Assembly: GCA_020860385.1 (NCBI GenBank)
Contig: JAJBUK010000044.1
Location: forward strand, 1-32,123
DNA: 32,123 nt
Direction of reading: 5' to 3'
Source of the DNA: Clostridiales bacterium
GTDB lineage: Bacteria; Bacillota; Clostridia; Oscillospirales; Oscillospiraceae
A program made the position numbers and the translations under genes. The notes under the pieces were generated by a model that saw nothing but the letters and a program-made list of their open reading frames with translations, was not told the origin of the DNA and searched no databases. Below, in pieces: positions 6,908 through 15,163 of the stretch. Within the stretch, counting starts at the first letter, position 1, and each line of letters opens with the position of its first letter.

Positions 6908-9538
6908 TGTGTTCACCTCATTTTGATTGATATCTGCTTCACTCCTGGGAGTGGGGACAGTACATTCGCCCGGCTCGTAGCCGGCCTCCGTCACGGCGGC
7001 GGCCAGCGCCTCGTCCGCCACGGCCGCGTTCAGGGTGATGGTGACGCTGTGGGTCTCCAGGTCGGCTTTGGCGGAGCGCACCTCCGGCAGAGCGGTCAGC
7101 GCCTCCTCCACCCGGCGGGTGCAGTGCTGGCACATCATGCCGTTGACGGCAAGCCCCCGGGCCCCCCCCTCCTGCTGGGGCGCCGACCGGGGACAGGCGG
7201 GGGGTTCCTCCGGCGCTGCGGGGGAGGAAGCCGGAGCGGAGGTGGGGGCGCTGTGCTTCGGCTTGAAGAACCGCAGCCGCAGGGCGTTGGACACCACGGA
7301 GACGGAACTCAGGCTCATAGCCGCCGCGCCGAAGATGGGGCTGAGCTGCCAGCCCAGAAGGGGGTAAAACACACCGGCGGCCAGGGGGATACCCACGCAG
7401 TTATAGCAGAAGGCCCAGAACAGGTCCTGCTTGATGTTGCGGATGGTGGCCCGGCTCAGCTCCATAGCGGTGACGGCGTCAAACAGGCTGCTCTTCATCA
7501 GCACTACGTCGGCGGATTCCAGAGCCACATCGGTGCCCGCACCGATGGCGATGCCCACGTCCGCCCGGGTCAGGGCGGGGGCGTCGTTGATGCCGTCCCC
7601 TACCATAGCCACCTTGCGGCCCTCCTGCTGGAGGGCAGAGATTTTCGCTTCCTTCTCGGTGGGCAGCACCCCGGCGATGAAGGAGGAGATGCCCAGGGTT
7701 TTCGCCACGGCGGCGGCAGTGCGCTGGTTGTCACCGGTGAGCATGACCACCTCCACCCCCAAATCCCGGAAGGCGTCCACGGCGGCCTTGCTGTCGCTGC
7801 GGGGCACATCCGCCACGGCGATGATACCCAGAAGCTGGCCATCGGCGGCAAAGTACAGCGGGGTCTTTCCGGCCTCCGCCAGGGCGTCCCCCGCTCCGGC
7901 GGGCACGGCGACGTCCTCCGCCTCCATCAGGGCCTGATTGCCCGCGAGATACTGTTTCCCTTCCAGCCTGGCCCGCAGGCCCCGGCCCGGCTGGGCGGAG
8001 AAGTCCTCCACCGGCGCAGCGGCGAGGCCCCGCTCCTTCGCGGCACGGACGATGGCCTCCGCCAGGGGGTGCTCCGAGGGGGCCTCCAGGGAGGCGGCCA
8101 GCCGGAGTAGTTCCTCCTGGGAAACGCCCGCCGCCGGAACCAGGTCTGTAACCACCGGCCTGCCCTCGGTCAGGGTGCCGGTTTTGTCCACCACCACGGT
8201 GTTGACGTTGTGGAGGCTCTCCAGGGCCTCAGCGGATTTGAACAGCACGCCCAGCTCCGCCCCCTTGCCGGTGCCCACCATAATAGCCACCGGGGTGGCC
8301 AGCCCCAATGCGCAGGGGCAGGAAATCACCAGCACCGCCACGGCGGAGGTCAGCGCGCTGGAGACGCTGCCGGACACCAGCATCCACACTGCAAAGGTGA
8401 CCAGGGAGATGCACAGCACCACCGGCACGAACACCCCCGCTACCTTGTCCGCCAGCTTGGCGATGGGGGCCTTGCTGGCGGAGGCATCCTCCACCAGATG
8501 AATGATTTGGGACAGGGTGGTATCCTCCCCCACCCGGGTAGCCCGGAAGGTGAAGGAGCCGTTCTTATTGATGGTGGCAGCGGAGACGCTGTCGCCAACG
8601 CCCTTCTCCACGGGGATGGATTCCCCGGTGAGGGCGCTCTCGTCCACGGCGGAAGCGCCGGTCAGCACCACGCCGTCCACGGGGATGGCCTCGCCGGGGC
8701 GCACCAGCAGGGTATCCCCCGGCTGCACCTCCTCCACCGGGACGGTGGATTCTGCGCCGTCCTCCAGCCGGGTGGCGGTCTTGGGGGCCAGGTCCATCAG
8801 CCGCTCCATGGCCTGGCTGGTCTTGCCCTTGCTGCGGGTCTCCAGGAACTTGCCCACCGTCACCAGGGTCAAAATCATGCCCACGCTCTCCAGATAGAGG
8901 TGGTTCATGTGGTACTCCTCCGCCAGCTCCATGTCCCCGTGGCCCAGGGCCCAGCTGACCATAAACATGGCGTACAGGGAGTACAGCAGGGAGGCGGCAG
9001 CCCCCAGCGCCACCAGCGAGTCCATGTTGGGGGCGCGGCGGAACAGGGCGGGGAAGCCCACCTTAAAATACTTATCGTTGACGTACAGAATGGGCAGCAC
9101 CAGCACGAACTGGAGCAGGGCGTAGGTCATGCTGTTCTCCACCCCGGTGAGGAAGGAGGGCAGCGGCGCGCCGAACATATGCCCCATGCAGACGTAAACC
9201 AGGGGAACCAGGAAGCAGACGGAGATGATGAGACGGGTCTTCATCCACCGCAGCTCCTTGTTCATCTCCTCCTTCCTGGCCTGAGCCTCCGCCTGAGCGG
9301 AGGAGACGGCCTTGCCCTTCTGCTCCTGCCCGGCCACAGTGGCCCGATAGCCCGCCTTCTCCACGGCGGCACAGATGTCCTGGGGGGAGAGCACGTCCGG
9401 GTCGTAGGTCACTACCATCGTCCCGGCCAGAAGGTTCACCGCCGCGTCCTCCACGCCCGCCAGGCCGCCTGCCGCCTTCTCCACATGAGCCTGGCAGGCG
9501 GCGCAGCTCATGCCGAATACGTTGAACTTTTGCTTCAT
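6698..9538 (-). CDS. copA: Copper-exporting P1B-type ATPase, in-frame fused to a CopZ-like chaperone
   Basis: A 946-residue copper(I) exporter of the cytoplasmic membrane. N-terminal HMA domain with CAAC (Cys12, Cys15); transmembrane region; TGES actuator motif near residue 305; CPC metal-binding motif at about 407-409, which marks a Cu+/Ag+ pump; phosphorylated Asp451 in [17 protein letters not shown]. Two more HMA domains follow the last membrane segment, one with CQHC (~residues 800-865) and one with CVHC (878-946). Most bacterial CopA proteins have HMA domains only at the N-terminus. The last domain looks like a copZ gene that lost the preceding stop (see 6698-6907). The gene starts 18 bp after csoR, forming a csoR-copA operon. 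Confidence 0.95.
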   Translation of the reverse strand: MKQKFNVFGMSCAACQAHVEKAAGGLAGVEDAAVNLLAGTMVVTYDPDVLSPQDICAAVEKAGYRATVAGQEQKGKAVSSAQAEAQARKEEMNKELRWMKTRLIISVCFLVPLVYVCMGHMFGAPLPSFLTGVENSMTYALLQFVLVLPILYVNDKYFKVGFPALFRRAPNMDSLVALGAAASLLYSLYAMFMVSWALGHGDMELAEEYHMNHLYLESVGMILTLVTVGKFLETRSKGKTSQAMERLMDLAPKTATRLEDGAESTVPVEEVQPGDTLLVRPGEAIPVDGVVLTGASAVDESALTGESIPVEKGVGDSVSAATINKNGSFTFRATRVGEDTTLSQIIHLVEDASASKAPIAKLADKVAGVFVPVVLCISLVTFAVWMLVSGSVSSALTSAVAVLVISCPCALGLATPVAIMVGTGKGAELGVLFKSAEALESLHNVNTVVVDKTGTLTEGRPVVTDLVPAAGVSQEELLRLAASLEAPSEHPLAEAIVRAAKERGLAAAPVEDFSAQPGRGLRARLEGKQYLAGNQALMEAEDVAVPAGAGDALAEAGKTPLYFAADGQLLGIIAVADVPRSDSKAAVDAFRDLGVEVVMLTGDNQRTAAAVAKTLGISSFIAGVLPTEKEAKISALQQEGRKVAMVGDGINDAPALTRADVGIAIGAGTDVALESADVVLMKSSLFDAVTAMELSRATIRNIKQDLFWAFCYNCVGIPLAAGVFYPLLGWQLSPIFGAAAMSLSSVSVVSNALRLRFFKPKHSAPTSAPASSPAAPEEPPACPRSAPQQEGGARGLAVNGMMCQHCTRRVEEALTALPEVRSAKADLETHSVTITLNAAVADEALAAAVTEAGYEPGECTVPTPRSEADINQNEVNTMTKVLTVEGMMCVHCKANVEKALSAVAGVTSAVADLEAKTATVTLAAPVADEVLTAAVTDAGYEVKGVQ

Positions 9539-9556
9539 AACGGTTCCTTTCTAGCC

Positions 9557-9856
9557 CTATTTCAGCAGCTTTTGCAGGGTCTTCACAAGTTCCTCCACCT
9601 TTTCGTCGTTGCCGGCCCGGATGTCCTCCGCCACGCAGGTGCGGATGTGGGTGGACAGCAGCTCCTTGGTGAAGCTGTTCAGGGCGGCGGTGGTGGCGCT
9701 GACCTGGGTCAGGATGTCCACGCAGTAGCAGTCCTCATCCACCATCCGTTTCAGCCCCCGCACCTGGCCCTCAATGCGGCTCAGGCGGTTGATGAGGTCC
9801 CGATGCTCGGCCTCGGAGCGCTCCTTTTTGCGGGTGCAGCAGCACTGCTCCTCCAT
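9557..9856 (-). CDS. csoR: Copper-sensing repressor CsoR
   Basis: A 99-residue all-alpha DNA-binding repressor of the CsoR/RcnR family. The copper ligands Cys-His-Cys are in EDCYCVDIL and STHIRTCV. The start is ATG 9856, nine bases after AAGGAG; a TTG three codons earlier sits directly on the ribosome site and is unlikely. The N-terminus has an extra Cys cluster (MEEQCCCTRKK), common in Clostridial CsoR. Copper binding should release it from the two operator boxes in its own promoter and switch on copA. Confidence 0.95.
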   Translation of the reverse strand: MEEQCCCTRKKERSEAEHRDLINRLSRIEGQVRGLKRMVDEDCYCVDILTQVSATTAALNSFTKELLSTHIRTCVAEDIRAGNDEKVEELVKTLQKLLK

Positions 9857-9878
9857 GTGGGTCAACTCCTTTCCTTAT

Positions 9879-9895
9879 ATACCCCTTGGGGGTAT
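9879..9895. promoter_or_regulatory. CsoR operator box 1
   Basis: ATACCCCTTGGGGGTAT is a near-perfect inverted repeat of the CsoR type (TACCCC...GGGGTA). It lies between the promoter and the csoR start. Confidence 0.85.
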
Positions 9896-9911
9896 TTCTT
9901 ATCATAATAGC

Positions 9912-9940
9912 AGTATATACCCTGTGGGGGTATCTGTCAA
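9912..9940 (-). promoter_or_regulatory. csoR-copA promoter containing CsoR operator box 2
   Basis: On the minus strand: TTGACA (9940-9935), 17-bp spacer, TATACT (9917-9912), close to the sigma-A consensus. A second CsoR box, ATACCCTGTGGGGGTAT (9917-9933), fills the spacer, so bound CsoR would block RNA polymerase. The two boxes are 38 bp apart centre to centre. Confidence 0.88.
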
Positions 9941-9949
9941 GGGGGAAAG

Positions 9950-9983
9950 ACAAAAAAACTGCGCGTCAGCAAAGACGCGCAGT
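9950..9983 (-). terminator. Terminator after the DUF378 gene
   Basis: On the minus strand a 10-bp perfect stem (9983-9974 with 9967-9958) is followed by a run of six or more T. It separates the DUF378 gene from the csoR promoter. Confidence 0.85.
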
Positions 9984-10011
9984 CGCTGGCCGGAAGCCTC
10001 CGGCGATAACA

Positions 10012-10227
10012 TCAGGTGGCGTGTTCCTGCCGAACGGTATCGTTGTCCCGGAAGAGCAGCGAGATGCACCAGATCGCGGCCAGCCCCACCAGCCCATAGA
10101 CCAGGCGGCTGAGCACAGTCCCGGAGCCGCCGAACAGCCAGGCCACCAGGTCGAACCGGAACAGGCCGATCAGCCCCCAGTTCAGCCCGCCGATAATGGC
10201 CAGGGTCAAAGCGGTTTTATCCAACAT
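10012..10227 (-). CDS. DUF378 small membrane protein (YuzA-like)
   Basis: A 71-residue protein from ATG 10227, with GGGAGG seven bases upstream. It has two hydrophobic helices (LTLAIIGGLNWGLIGLF and LVYGLVGLAAIWCISLLF) and the family motif GGLNWGLIG. DUF378 proteins are small bacterial membrane proteins of unknown role, YuzA of Bacillus being one. It is followed at once by an intrinsic terminator. No promoter is clear just upstream, so it may share a transcript with the Cys-rich gene at 10314. Confidence 0.88.
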   Translation of the reverse strand: MLDKTALTLAIIGGLNWGLIGLFRFDLVAWLFGGSGTVLSRLVYGLVGLAAIWCISLLFRDNDTVRQEHAT

Positions 10228-10313
10228 GGCAAATCCTCCCTCGTTCCCGCGCAATGGCACGGTTGGTACGCCGTTACTTTGCCCAGTTCTGCGGGAAAAA
10301 TGCCTGTGGAGGC

Positions 10314-10523
10314 TCAGAGGGTGAAATCTTCGTCGGAAAATTTGGAAAAATCAGGAACTGCCGGTTGCGGCGGCACCCGCTTCAACGGGTCATACTGAAA
10401 GCGGAAGCAGTGATAGCCGGGGGCAACGACCCCCTTCTTCGGGCAGGCGATTTGCCCGTCCTTCAACGGCTCCCCCTTGGCGCAGTATTGGCAGCGCGGT
10501 TCAATGTCCTTGCGAAACAGCAT
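10314..10523 (-). CDS. Small Cys-rich protein, conserved-looking in Clostridia
   Basis: A 69-residue protein from ATG 10523 with AGAGAGG upstream. It contains four cysteines in a probable zinc-knuckle arrangement: CQYC near the N-terminus, then ACPKKG and YHCFRF, followed by YDPLKRVPPQP. I recall short proteins of this pattern in other Oscillospiraceae, but no function. It lies 39 bp after ylbJ on the same strand and is probably co-transcribed with it, with DUF378 87 bp further on. No signal peptide. Confidence 0.72.
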   Translation of the reverse strand: MLFRKDIEPRCQYCAKGEPLKDGQIACPKKGVVAPGYHCFRFQYDPLKRVPPQPAVPDFSKFSDEDFTL

Positions 10524-10562
10524 AGCAAAAGGCCTCTCTTTCTCTGAAACTGGCTGTCTTTA

Positions 10563-11708
10563 TCATACCGCTTTTCCCCGAAAAAAGCTACCTTTTTTCC
10601 GAAAAAGAACAGCGATCCCCAAAACGCCGCACCAGGCCCCCATTCCAAGGAGAGGCGGCAGGAGGGCGGCGGAGTACCCTCCGGTCACAGCGGCGGCGGA
10701 AGTCATCGTGCCGACCGCCCAGGGGAACCACTGCACCGCCGCCGCAGCCAGCACGAAGGAGAGGAAGCCGTGGAGCAGCTGCCCCTTCAGGCACCACAGG
10801 GGGGACAGCCCGCTGGCGGCCAGCATGGAGGCGGTCTGGCAGAAAATGGACAGCCCGCCGAAGCCCAGCAGAAAGGCAGCCACCGGCACGGCATAGTAGA
10901 CGGAGGCCCCCTCCAGCAGGGCCACCCCGTTGGTCAGCTCCACCACGCCGGACAGCAGCGCCTCGGCGCAGACCGCGTTCATCCCCAGCCCCTCCAGCAG
11001 CCGGATACCGGGCTGGAGCAGCCCAAAGAGCCGCGCCAGCCGCAAAATCACCGCGAACAGCACCACGCAGGCGCAGACGTTCAGCGAGGACTGCACCGCA
11101 CTGCCGATGGCGTTGGTAAACGCCTGGGAGAATCGGACGCTGCGCACCGCGGGGGCGCTGCCAGGGGACGGGCGCACGGGCTCCGTTCCTGGCCTCAGCC
11201 AGCGCCCCAGCAGGCCGCAGCACAGGGCGCTGACAATGTGGATGCCCAGCAGCAGCCACCCCGCCCGGACGCTGCCCAATACGCTGGCCCCCGCCACGCT
11301 GAGGATAAAGGCCGGGCCGCCGTTGTTGCAGAAGAGCAGCAGCCGCTCCCCGTCCTGCCGGGAAATCTGCTCCTGTTCATAGAGCTGGGCCACCGTCCTG
11401 GCCCCCAGGGGGTATCCCCCGATGAGCCCCAGCAGCAGCGCAGCAGCGCCGCTGCCGCTGATGCCGAAGAGCGCCTTCATCGCCGGGCCGCACCAGCGCC
11501 CCAAAGCGCTGCCCAGCCCCAGCTCCGTCACCAGCGCCGACAGCACAAAGAAGGGGAACAGGGAGGGCAGCACCACCTGGGCGCAGAGGTTCAGGCCGGT
11601 TTTCGCCCCAGCCGCCGCGTCCGCCGGGCGCAGCACCAGCGCCAGGGCGAAGCCAACCAGGCAGAGGGCTACCGTCAGCGTGGGGAGCACCGGACGGCGT
11701 GCAGACAT
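10563..11708 (-). CDS. ylbJ: Sporulation integral membrane protein YlbJ-like
   Basis: A 381-residue polytopic membrane protein of the nucleoside-recognition (Gate) superfamily. The segment VLPSLFPFFVLSALV and the motif IGGYPLGARTVAQLYEQ, followed by FCNNGGPAFI, match YlbJ, which in Bacillus is needed for spore cortex formation and is made in the mother cell. About eight hydrophobic segments are visible. I chose ATG 11708, preceded by AGGTGA, over an upstream non-ATG start. The ribosome site lies in one arm of a perfect hairpin (11716-11746) that probably also terminates nrdG. SpmA-like proteins are the nearest alternative. Confidence 0.78.
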   Translation of the reverse strand: MSARRPVLPTLTVALCLVGFALALVLRPADAAAGAKTGLNLCAQVVLPSLFPFFVLSALVTELGLGSALGRWCGPAMKALFGISGSGAAALLLGLIGGYPLGARTVAQLYEQEQISRQDGERLLLFCNNGGPAFILSVAGASVLGSVRAGWLLLGIHIVSALCCGLLGRWLRPGTEPVRPSPGSAPAVRSVRFSQAFTNAIGSAVQSSLNVCACVVLFAVILRLARLFGLLQPGIRLLEGLGMNAVCAEALLSGVVELTNGVALLEGASVYYAVPVAAFLLGFGGLSIFCQTASMLAASGLSPLWCLKGQLLHGFLSFVLAAAAVQWFPWAVGTMTSAAAVTGGYSAALLPPLLGMGAWCGVLGIAVLFRKKGSFFRGKAV

Positions 11709-11747
11709 AAAAATCACCTCACGCAAAGGTATGCTTTGCGTGAGGTG
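11709..11747 (-). terminator. Hairpin ending nrdDG and holding the ylbJ ribosome site
   Basis: A 13-bp perfect inverted repeat, ACCTCACGCAAAG / CTTTGCGTGAGGT, with loop CATAC on the minus strand, is followed by GATTTTTATG. As RNA it resembles an intrinsic terminator for nrdG. Its 3' arm contains the AGGTG of the ylbJ ribosome site, so in any transcript that reads through, the site would be base-paired. Confidence 0.7.
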
Positions 11748-11771
11748 AAAATACCTGTCTTGTCCGGCGCC

Positions 11772-12305
11772 TCAGGGCGTAGCCGTCCCGTCCCACAGGA
11801 CGACAGTCCCCTGGGCCAGGCTCTGGGGTACGTCGATGATGCGCTGATTCTCGCTGCCCCGGAACCGGAGGCGGATGTTCTTCTCTGCCAGGCGGAAGTC
11901 CCCGTCCACCAGCACGTCCAGGTAGCTCAGCAGCTCCCGGGTGACGGCGGGGTCTCCCACATGGCCGGGGAGGAGGTCGGTCTCATAGTTGTAGCCGGTG
12001 TAGCACCAGACAGTCTTGTCCGGCAGCTCCCGGCGCACCCGGCGCAGCAGGGGGAGCAGGGCTGGCTGGTTGGCGGGCTCAAAGGGCTCTCCTCCCAGCA
12101 GGCTCAGGCCACGGATGTGGCCGGGGCGGAGGCTCTCGATGATCTCCTCCTCCACGGCGGGGGTGAAGGGCTGGCCATAGTGGAAGTCCCAAGCCTCCTG
12201 GTTGAAGCAGCCCTCGCAGTGGCGGGTGCAGCCGGAGACGAACAGGGCGGTGCGGCAGCCTGGGCCGTTGGAGATGTTGCACTTTTTGATGGCGGCGTAA
12301 TTCAT
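11772..12305 (-). CDS. nrdG: Anaerobic ribonucleotide reductase activating protein
   Basis: A 177-residue radical-SAM enzyme that makes the glycyl radical on NrdD. The iron-sulfur ligands are Cys26, Cys30 and Cys33 in CTRHCEGC, and GGEPF is the SAM-binding GGE motif. I chose ATG 12305 (MNYAAIKKCNISNGPG), eight bases after GGGAGA, rather than ATG 12311, which lies almost on the ribosome site. It follows nrdD by 22 bp. Length and order are standard. Confidence 0.95.
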   Translation of the reverse strand: MNYAAIKKCNISNGPGCRTALFVSGCTRHCEGCFNQEAWDFHYGQPFTPAVEEEIIESLRPGHIRGLSLLGGEPFEPANQPALLPLLRRVRRELPDKTVWCYTGYNYETDLLPGHVGDPAVTRELLSYLDVLVDGDFRLAEKNIRLRFRGSENQRIIDVPQSLAQGTVVLWDGTATP

Positions 12306-12327
12306 AGTCATTCTCCCATCGGTCGGC

Positions 12328-14478
12328 TCAGGTCAAATGCAGCACCCGGCTGTTGATCTCCTTGGTTTTGCCCACGTTCCAGAAGTTCTCCCCCAGATAA
12401 CCGCAGGTGCGGCGCACCACGTTCATCTTGTTGTGGTCCCGGTTGCCGCAGCAGGGGCACTCCCAGACCAGCTCACCGCTGCGGGCGTCCTCCACGATTT
12501 GAATCTCACCGCTGTAGCCGCAGCACTGGCAGTAATCGCTCTTGGTGTTGAACTCGGCGTACTGAATGTTGTCGTAGATGAACTTCACCAGGTCGGTCAG
12601 GGCGGTCAGGTTGTCCGCCATGTTGGGAATTTCCGCATAGCTGATGCAGCCGCCGCTGGACAGGGCCTGGAACTTGGCCTCCAGCTGGAACTTGCTGAAA
12701 GCGTCGATTTCCTCCCGGACATCCACATGGTAGGAGTTGGTGTAGTAGCCCTTGTCGGTGACGTTGGCCACGCTGCCGTACTTCTCTTGGTCAATGCGGG
12801 CGAAGCGGTAGCACAGGCTCTCCGCCGGGGTGCCGTACAGAGCGAAGCCGATGTTGGTCTCCGCCCGCCAGCGCATGACGGTATCCTTCAAGTGCTGCAT
12901 GACCTGGAGGGCGAACTCCTGCCCCTCCGGGGTGGTCTGGCTCTGGCCGGTCATCAGGTAGGTCAGCTCATACAGGCCGATGTAGCCCAGGGAGATGGAG
13001 GAGTAGCCGCCATAGAGCAGCTTGTCAATGGGCTCCCCCTTGTCCAGCCGGGCGATGGCGCCGTACTGCCAGTGGATGGGGCTGGCGTCGGAGGTGACGC
13101 CCTTCAAAGCGTTGTGGCGGCACATCAGCGCCTCCTTGCACAGCTCCAGCCGCCGGTCGAACTCCGGCCAGAACTTGTCCATATTGCCGTGGACGGCCAG
13201 GCCGATTTGGGGCAGGTTGATGGAGACGACGCCCTGGTTGAACCGGCCCTCGAACTGGTACTCGCCCTGTTCGTTCTTCCAGGGGGCCAGGAAGGAGCGG
13301 CAGCCCATGGGGGAGAACACGTTGCCCTCATAGTTCTCCCGCATCTTCTTGGCGGAGATATAGTCAGGGTACATCCGCTTGGCGGAGCAGCGGATGGCCA
13401 GCTCCGTCAGGTAGTCATACTTTCCGCCGTTCAGGTTGTTGTTTTCGTCCAGCACATACACCAGCTTGGGGAAGGCGGGGGTGACGTAGACGCCGCTCTC
13501 GTTCTTGATGCCCAGCAGGCGCTGCCGCAAAATCTCCTCGATGATGAGGGCGTTCTCCTCAATATAGGGGTCGTCCTCCCGCAGGTACAGGAACAGGGTG
13601 ACGAAGGGACTCTGGCCGTTGGTGGTCATCAGGGTGTTGATTTGGTACTGAATGGTCTGGACACCGTTGGACAGCTCGGTGCGCAGCCGCTCCTCCACCA
13701 GGTTGTTCAGCATCGTCTCGTCCATCTCGCCCCCGGCGGCGGCGAGAATTTTTTTGCGGAACTTGTCCCGGCTGCGGCGGAGATATTTGCCCAGGTGGCT
13801 GATGTCCACGCTCTGGCCGCCGTACTGGTTGGAGGCCACGCAGGCGATGATTTGGGTGGTGACGGTGCAGGCCACCTGGAAGCTCTTAGGGCTTTCGATG
13901 AGCTTGCCGTTCATCATGGTGCCGTTGTCCAGCATATCGCCGATATTGATGAGGCAGCAGTTGAAGATGGGCTGGACGAAGTAGTCCGCGTCGTGGAAGT
14001 GGAGGATGCCCTCATCGTGAGCCTTGGCGATCTTCTCCGGCAGGAGCACGCGGCGGGTCAAATCCCGGCTGACGATGCCGGCAATATAGTCCCGCTGGGT
14101 GGAGGCCACGGTGGTGTCCTTATTGGAGTTCTCCTCCGCCATCTCCTTGTTCTGGTTGTGGATGAGTTCCAGGATGGAGTCGTCCGTGGTGTTCTGCTTC
14201 CGGGCCAGGGAGCGCTTGTAGCGGTAAATCATGTAGGCCTTGGCCAGGTGGTAGTTGGCCTTCTTGGTCAGCTCCTCCTCCACCATGTCCTGAATGTCCT
14301 CCACCAGGATGCGCTCCCGGCGGAAGCACTCCTCACAGACGGCATCGGTGATATAGTCCACCATTTCACGGGGGATGCGATAGACAAGGGCCACGTCCTC
14401 ATTGGCATTCTGGATGGCCTGCGCGATTTTTGTGCGGTCAAAGGGCACAAAGGTGCCGTCCCTCTTGATTACTTGCAT
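12328..14478 (-). CDS. nrdD: Anaerobic ribonucleoside-triphosphate reductase (class III)
   Basis: A 716-residue glycyl-radical enzyme that reduces ribonucleotides to deoxyribonucleotides without oxygen. An ATP-cone allosteric domain occupies residues 1 to about 95 (MQVIKRDGTFVPFDRTKI). The C-terminus has a zinc site (CQCC and CPCC) and the glycyl-radical loop RRTCGYLG, with Gly693 the likely radical residue. It is co-transcribed with nrdG. The promoter carries two NrdR boxes, so the ATP-cone repressor NrdR should shut it down when dATP is high. Start ATG 14478, after AAGGCG. Confidence 0.97.
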   Translation of the reverse strand: MQVIKRDGTFVPFDRTKIAQAIQNANEDVALVYRIPREMVDYITDAVCEECFRRERILVEDIQDMVEEELTKKANYHLAKAYMIYRYKRSLARKQNTTDDSILELIHNQNKEMAEENSNKDTTVASTQRDYIAGIVSRDLTRRVLLPEKIAKAHDEGILHFHDADYFVQPIFNCCLINIGDMLDNGTMMNGKLIESPKSFQVACTVTTQIIACVASNQYGGQSVDISHLGKYLRRSRDKFRKKILAAAGGEMDETMLNNLVEERLRTELSNGVQTIQYQINTLMTTNGQSPFVTLFLYLREDDPYIEENALIIEEILRQRLLGIKNESGVYVTPAFPKLVYVLDENNNLNGGKYDYLTELAIRCSAKRMYPDYISAKKMRENYEGNVFSPMGCRSFLAPWKNEQGEYQFEGRFNQGVVSINLPQIGLAVHGNMDKFWPEFDRRLELCKEALMCRHNALKGVTSDASPIHWQYGAIARLDKGEPIDKLLYGGYSSISLGYIGLYELTYLMTGQSQTTPEGQEFALQVMQHLKDTVMRWRAETNIGFALYGTPAESLCYRFARIDQEKYGSVANVTDKGYYTNSYHVDVREEIDAFSKFQLEAKFQALSSGGCISYAEIPNMADNLTALTDLVKFIYDNIQYAEFNTKSDYCQCCGYSGEIQIVEDARSGELVWECPCCGNRDHNKMNVVRRTCGYLGENFWNVGKTKEINSRVLHLT

Positions 14479-14664
14479 AGTAAACGCCTTCTTTTCCTTT
14501 TTCTTTATCTGATTGGTATCCGGTCCGCTGCCATTGAAGGGTGGAAGGACGCAAGAGAAAGCGCTTCGCCGGAGGGGCAGCCTTTGCGGGGGGATACATC
14601 CCGCACGAGAAACAGTTTGCAGTTGCGCCGCCCCAAAAGGGCCGCGCCTGGCAAGAACACAGCT

Positions 14665-14693
14665 ATCATAGCAGATTTCTCAGAAAAAATCAA
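14665..14693 (-). promoter_or_regulatory. nrdDG promoter
   Basis: On the minus strand: TTGATT (14693-14688), 17-bp spacer, TATGAT (14670-14665). The start of transcription would be near 14658, leaving an untranslated leader of about 180 bases before nrdD. NrdR box 2 covers the -35 element. Confidence 0.75.
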
Positions 14694-14703
14694 TATCTAG
14701 TGG
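14688..14703. promoter_or_regulatory. NrdR box 2 (proximal)
   Basis: AATCAATATCTAGTGG contains a 12-base core, CAATATCTAGTG, that matches the NrdR consensus core (CWATATATWGTG) at 11 of 12 positions. It overlaps the -35 element. Confidence 0.75.
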
Positions 14704-14719
14704 CTGACAAAAATGACGA

Positions 14720-14735
14720 ACACAAGAAGTTGTGT
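14720..14735. promoter_or_regulatory. NrdR box 1 (distal)
   Basis: ACACAAGAAGTTGTGT is a near-perfect inverted repeat with the ACAC...GTGT ends of NrdR boxes. Its centre is 32 bp (three helical turns) from that of box 2, the usual spacing of paired NrdR sites. Confidence 0.75.
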
Positions 14736-14853
14736 GCGAGAATCCGGCGAATTGCACAAAGGCGCGAAAAAGGTATCACGATAAACCGGTTTTCCCGCAG
14801 AGTGACAACATTTCCGCCCCAGGCGCATAGGATGGCAGAAAGGGGGCGGTTTT

Positions 14854-15132
14854 ATGGCACGCGGGGAGCGGTGGAAAATTTTAGAGCAAACTGCGGACGC
14901 ACTTTCCCTGCCGCCGGAGCTGGCGCCGGGAACGCCGGTGCTGGAGCTGTACGGCAGCGGCCAGCTGCGGATGGAGAACCACCGGGGCATCATCGCCTAT
15001 GGCAGTGAGGAAATCAGCGTCAGCGGCGGGAAACTCCTGGTACGCATCCAGGGGAAGGGGCTGGAACTGCGCTCCATGAGCGCGGATGCCCTGTTCATCA
15101 CCGGGAGCATCAAAAGCATCCAATTAGAATAA
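14854..15132 (+). CDS. yqfC: Sporulation protein YqfC
   Basis: A 92-residue protein with ATG 14854 after AAAGGGGG. The pattern LELYGSGQLRMENHRGIIAYGSEEI, split here as LELYGSGQLRMENH and GIIAYGSEEI, and the end GSIKSIQLE match YqfC, a small sporulation protein made in the mother cell. It lies directly before yqfD, as in Bacillus and Clostridia, and opens the long plus-strand cluster. A CATAGGAT sequence at 14827-14834 could be a sporulation-type -10, but its -35 partner is not convincing. Confidence 0.9.
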   Translation: MARGERWKILEQTADALSLPPELAPGTPVLELYGSGQLRMENHRGIIAYGSEEISVSGGKLLVRIQGKGLELRSMSADALFITGSIKSIQLE

Positions 15133-15163
15133 TCAAACTGCGAATCAAGATGGTGGGTGACGT

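Noticed and set aside
8210-9907. 565-codon open frame opposite copA and csoR
   Set aside because: Shadow of the copper genes; it runs through two real genes and the CsoR operators.
9879-9940. Transposon ends suggested by two similar inverted repeats
   Set aside because: They are CsoR operators: spacing, TACCCC...GGGGTA pattern and position in the csoR promoter explain them.
10770-12356. 528-codon open frame opposite ylbJ and nrdG
   Set aside because: Covers two real genes and their spacer; Gln/Gly/Ala-rich shadow composition.
14479-14660. Cobalamin or other riboswitch in the nrdD leader
   Set aside because: I looked for a B12-box and other well-known conserved motifs and saw none; a leader structure stays possible but unnamed.
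12337-14700. 787-codon open frame on the plus strand opposite nrdD
   Set aside because: It lies wholly over nrdD on the other strand; the translation is rich in V, G, Q, H and L as expected from the complement of GC-rich coding DNA, and has no domain or ribosome site.
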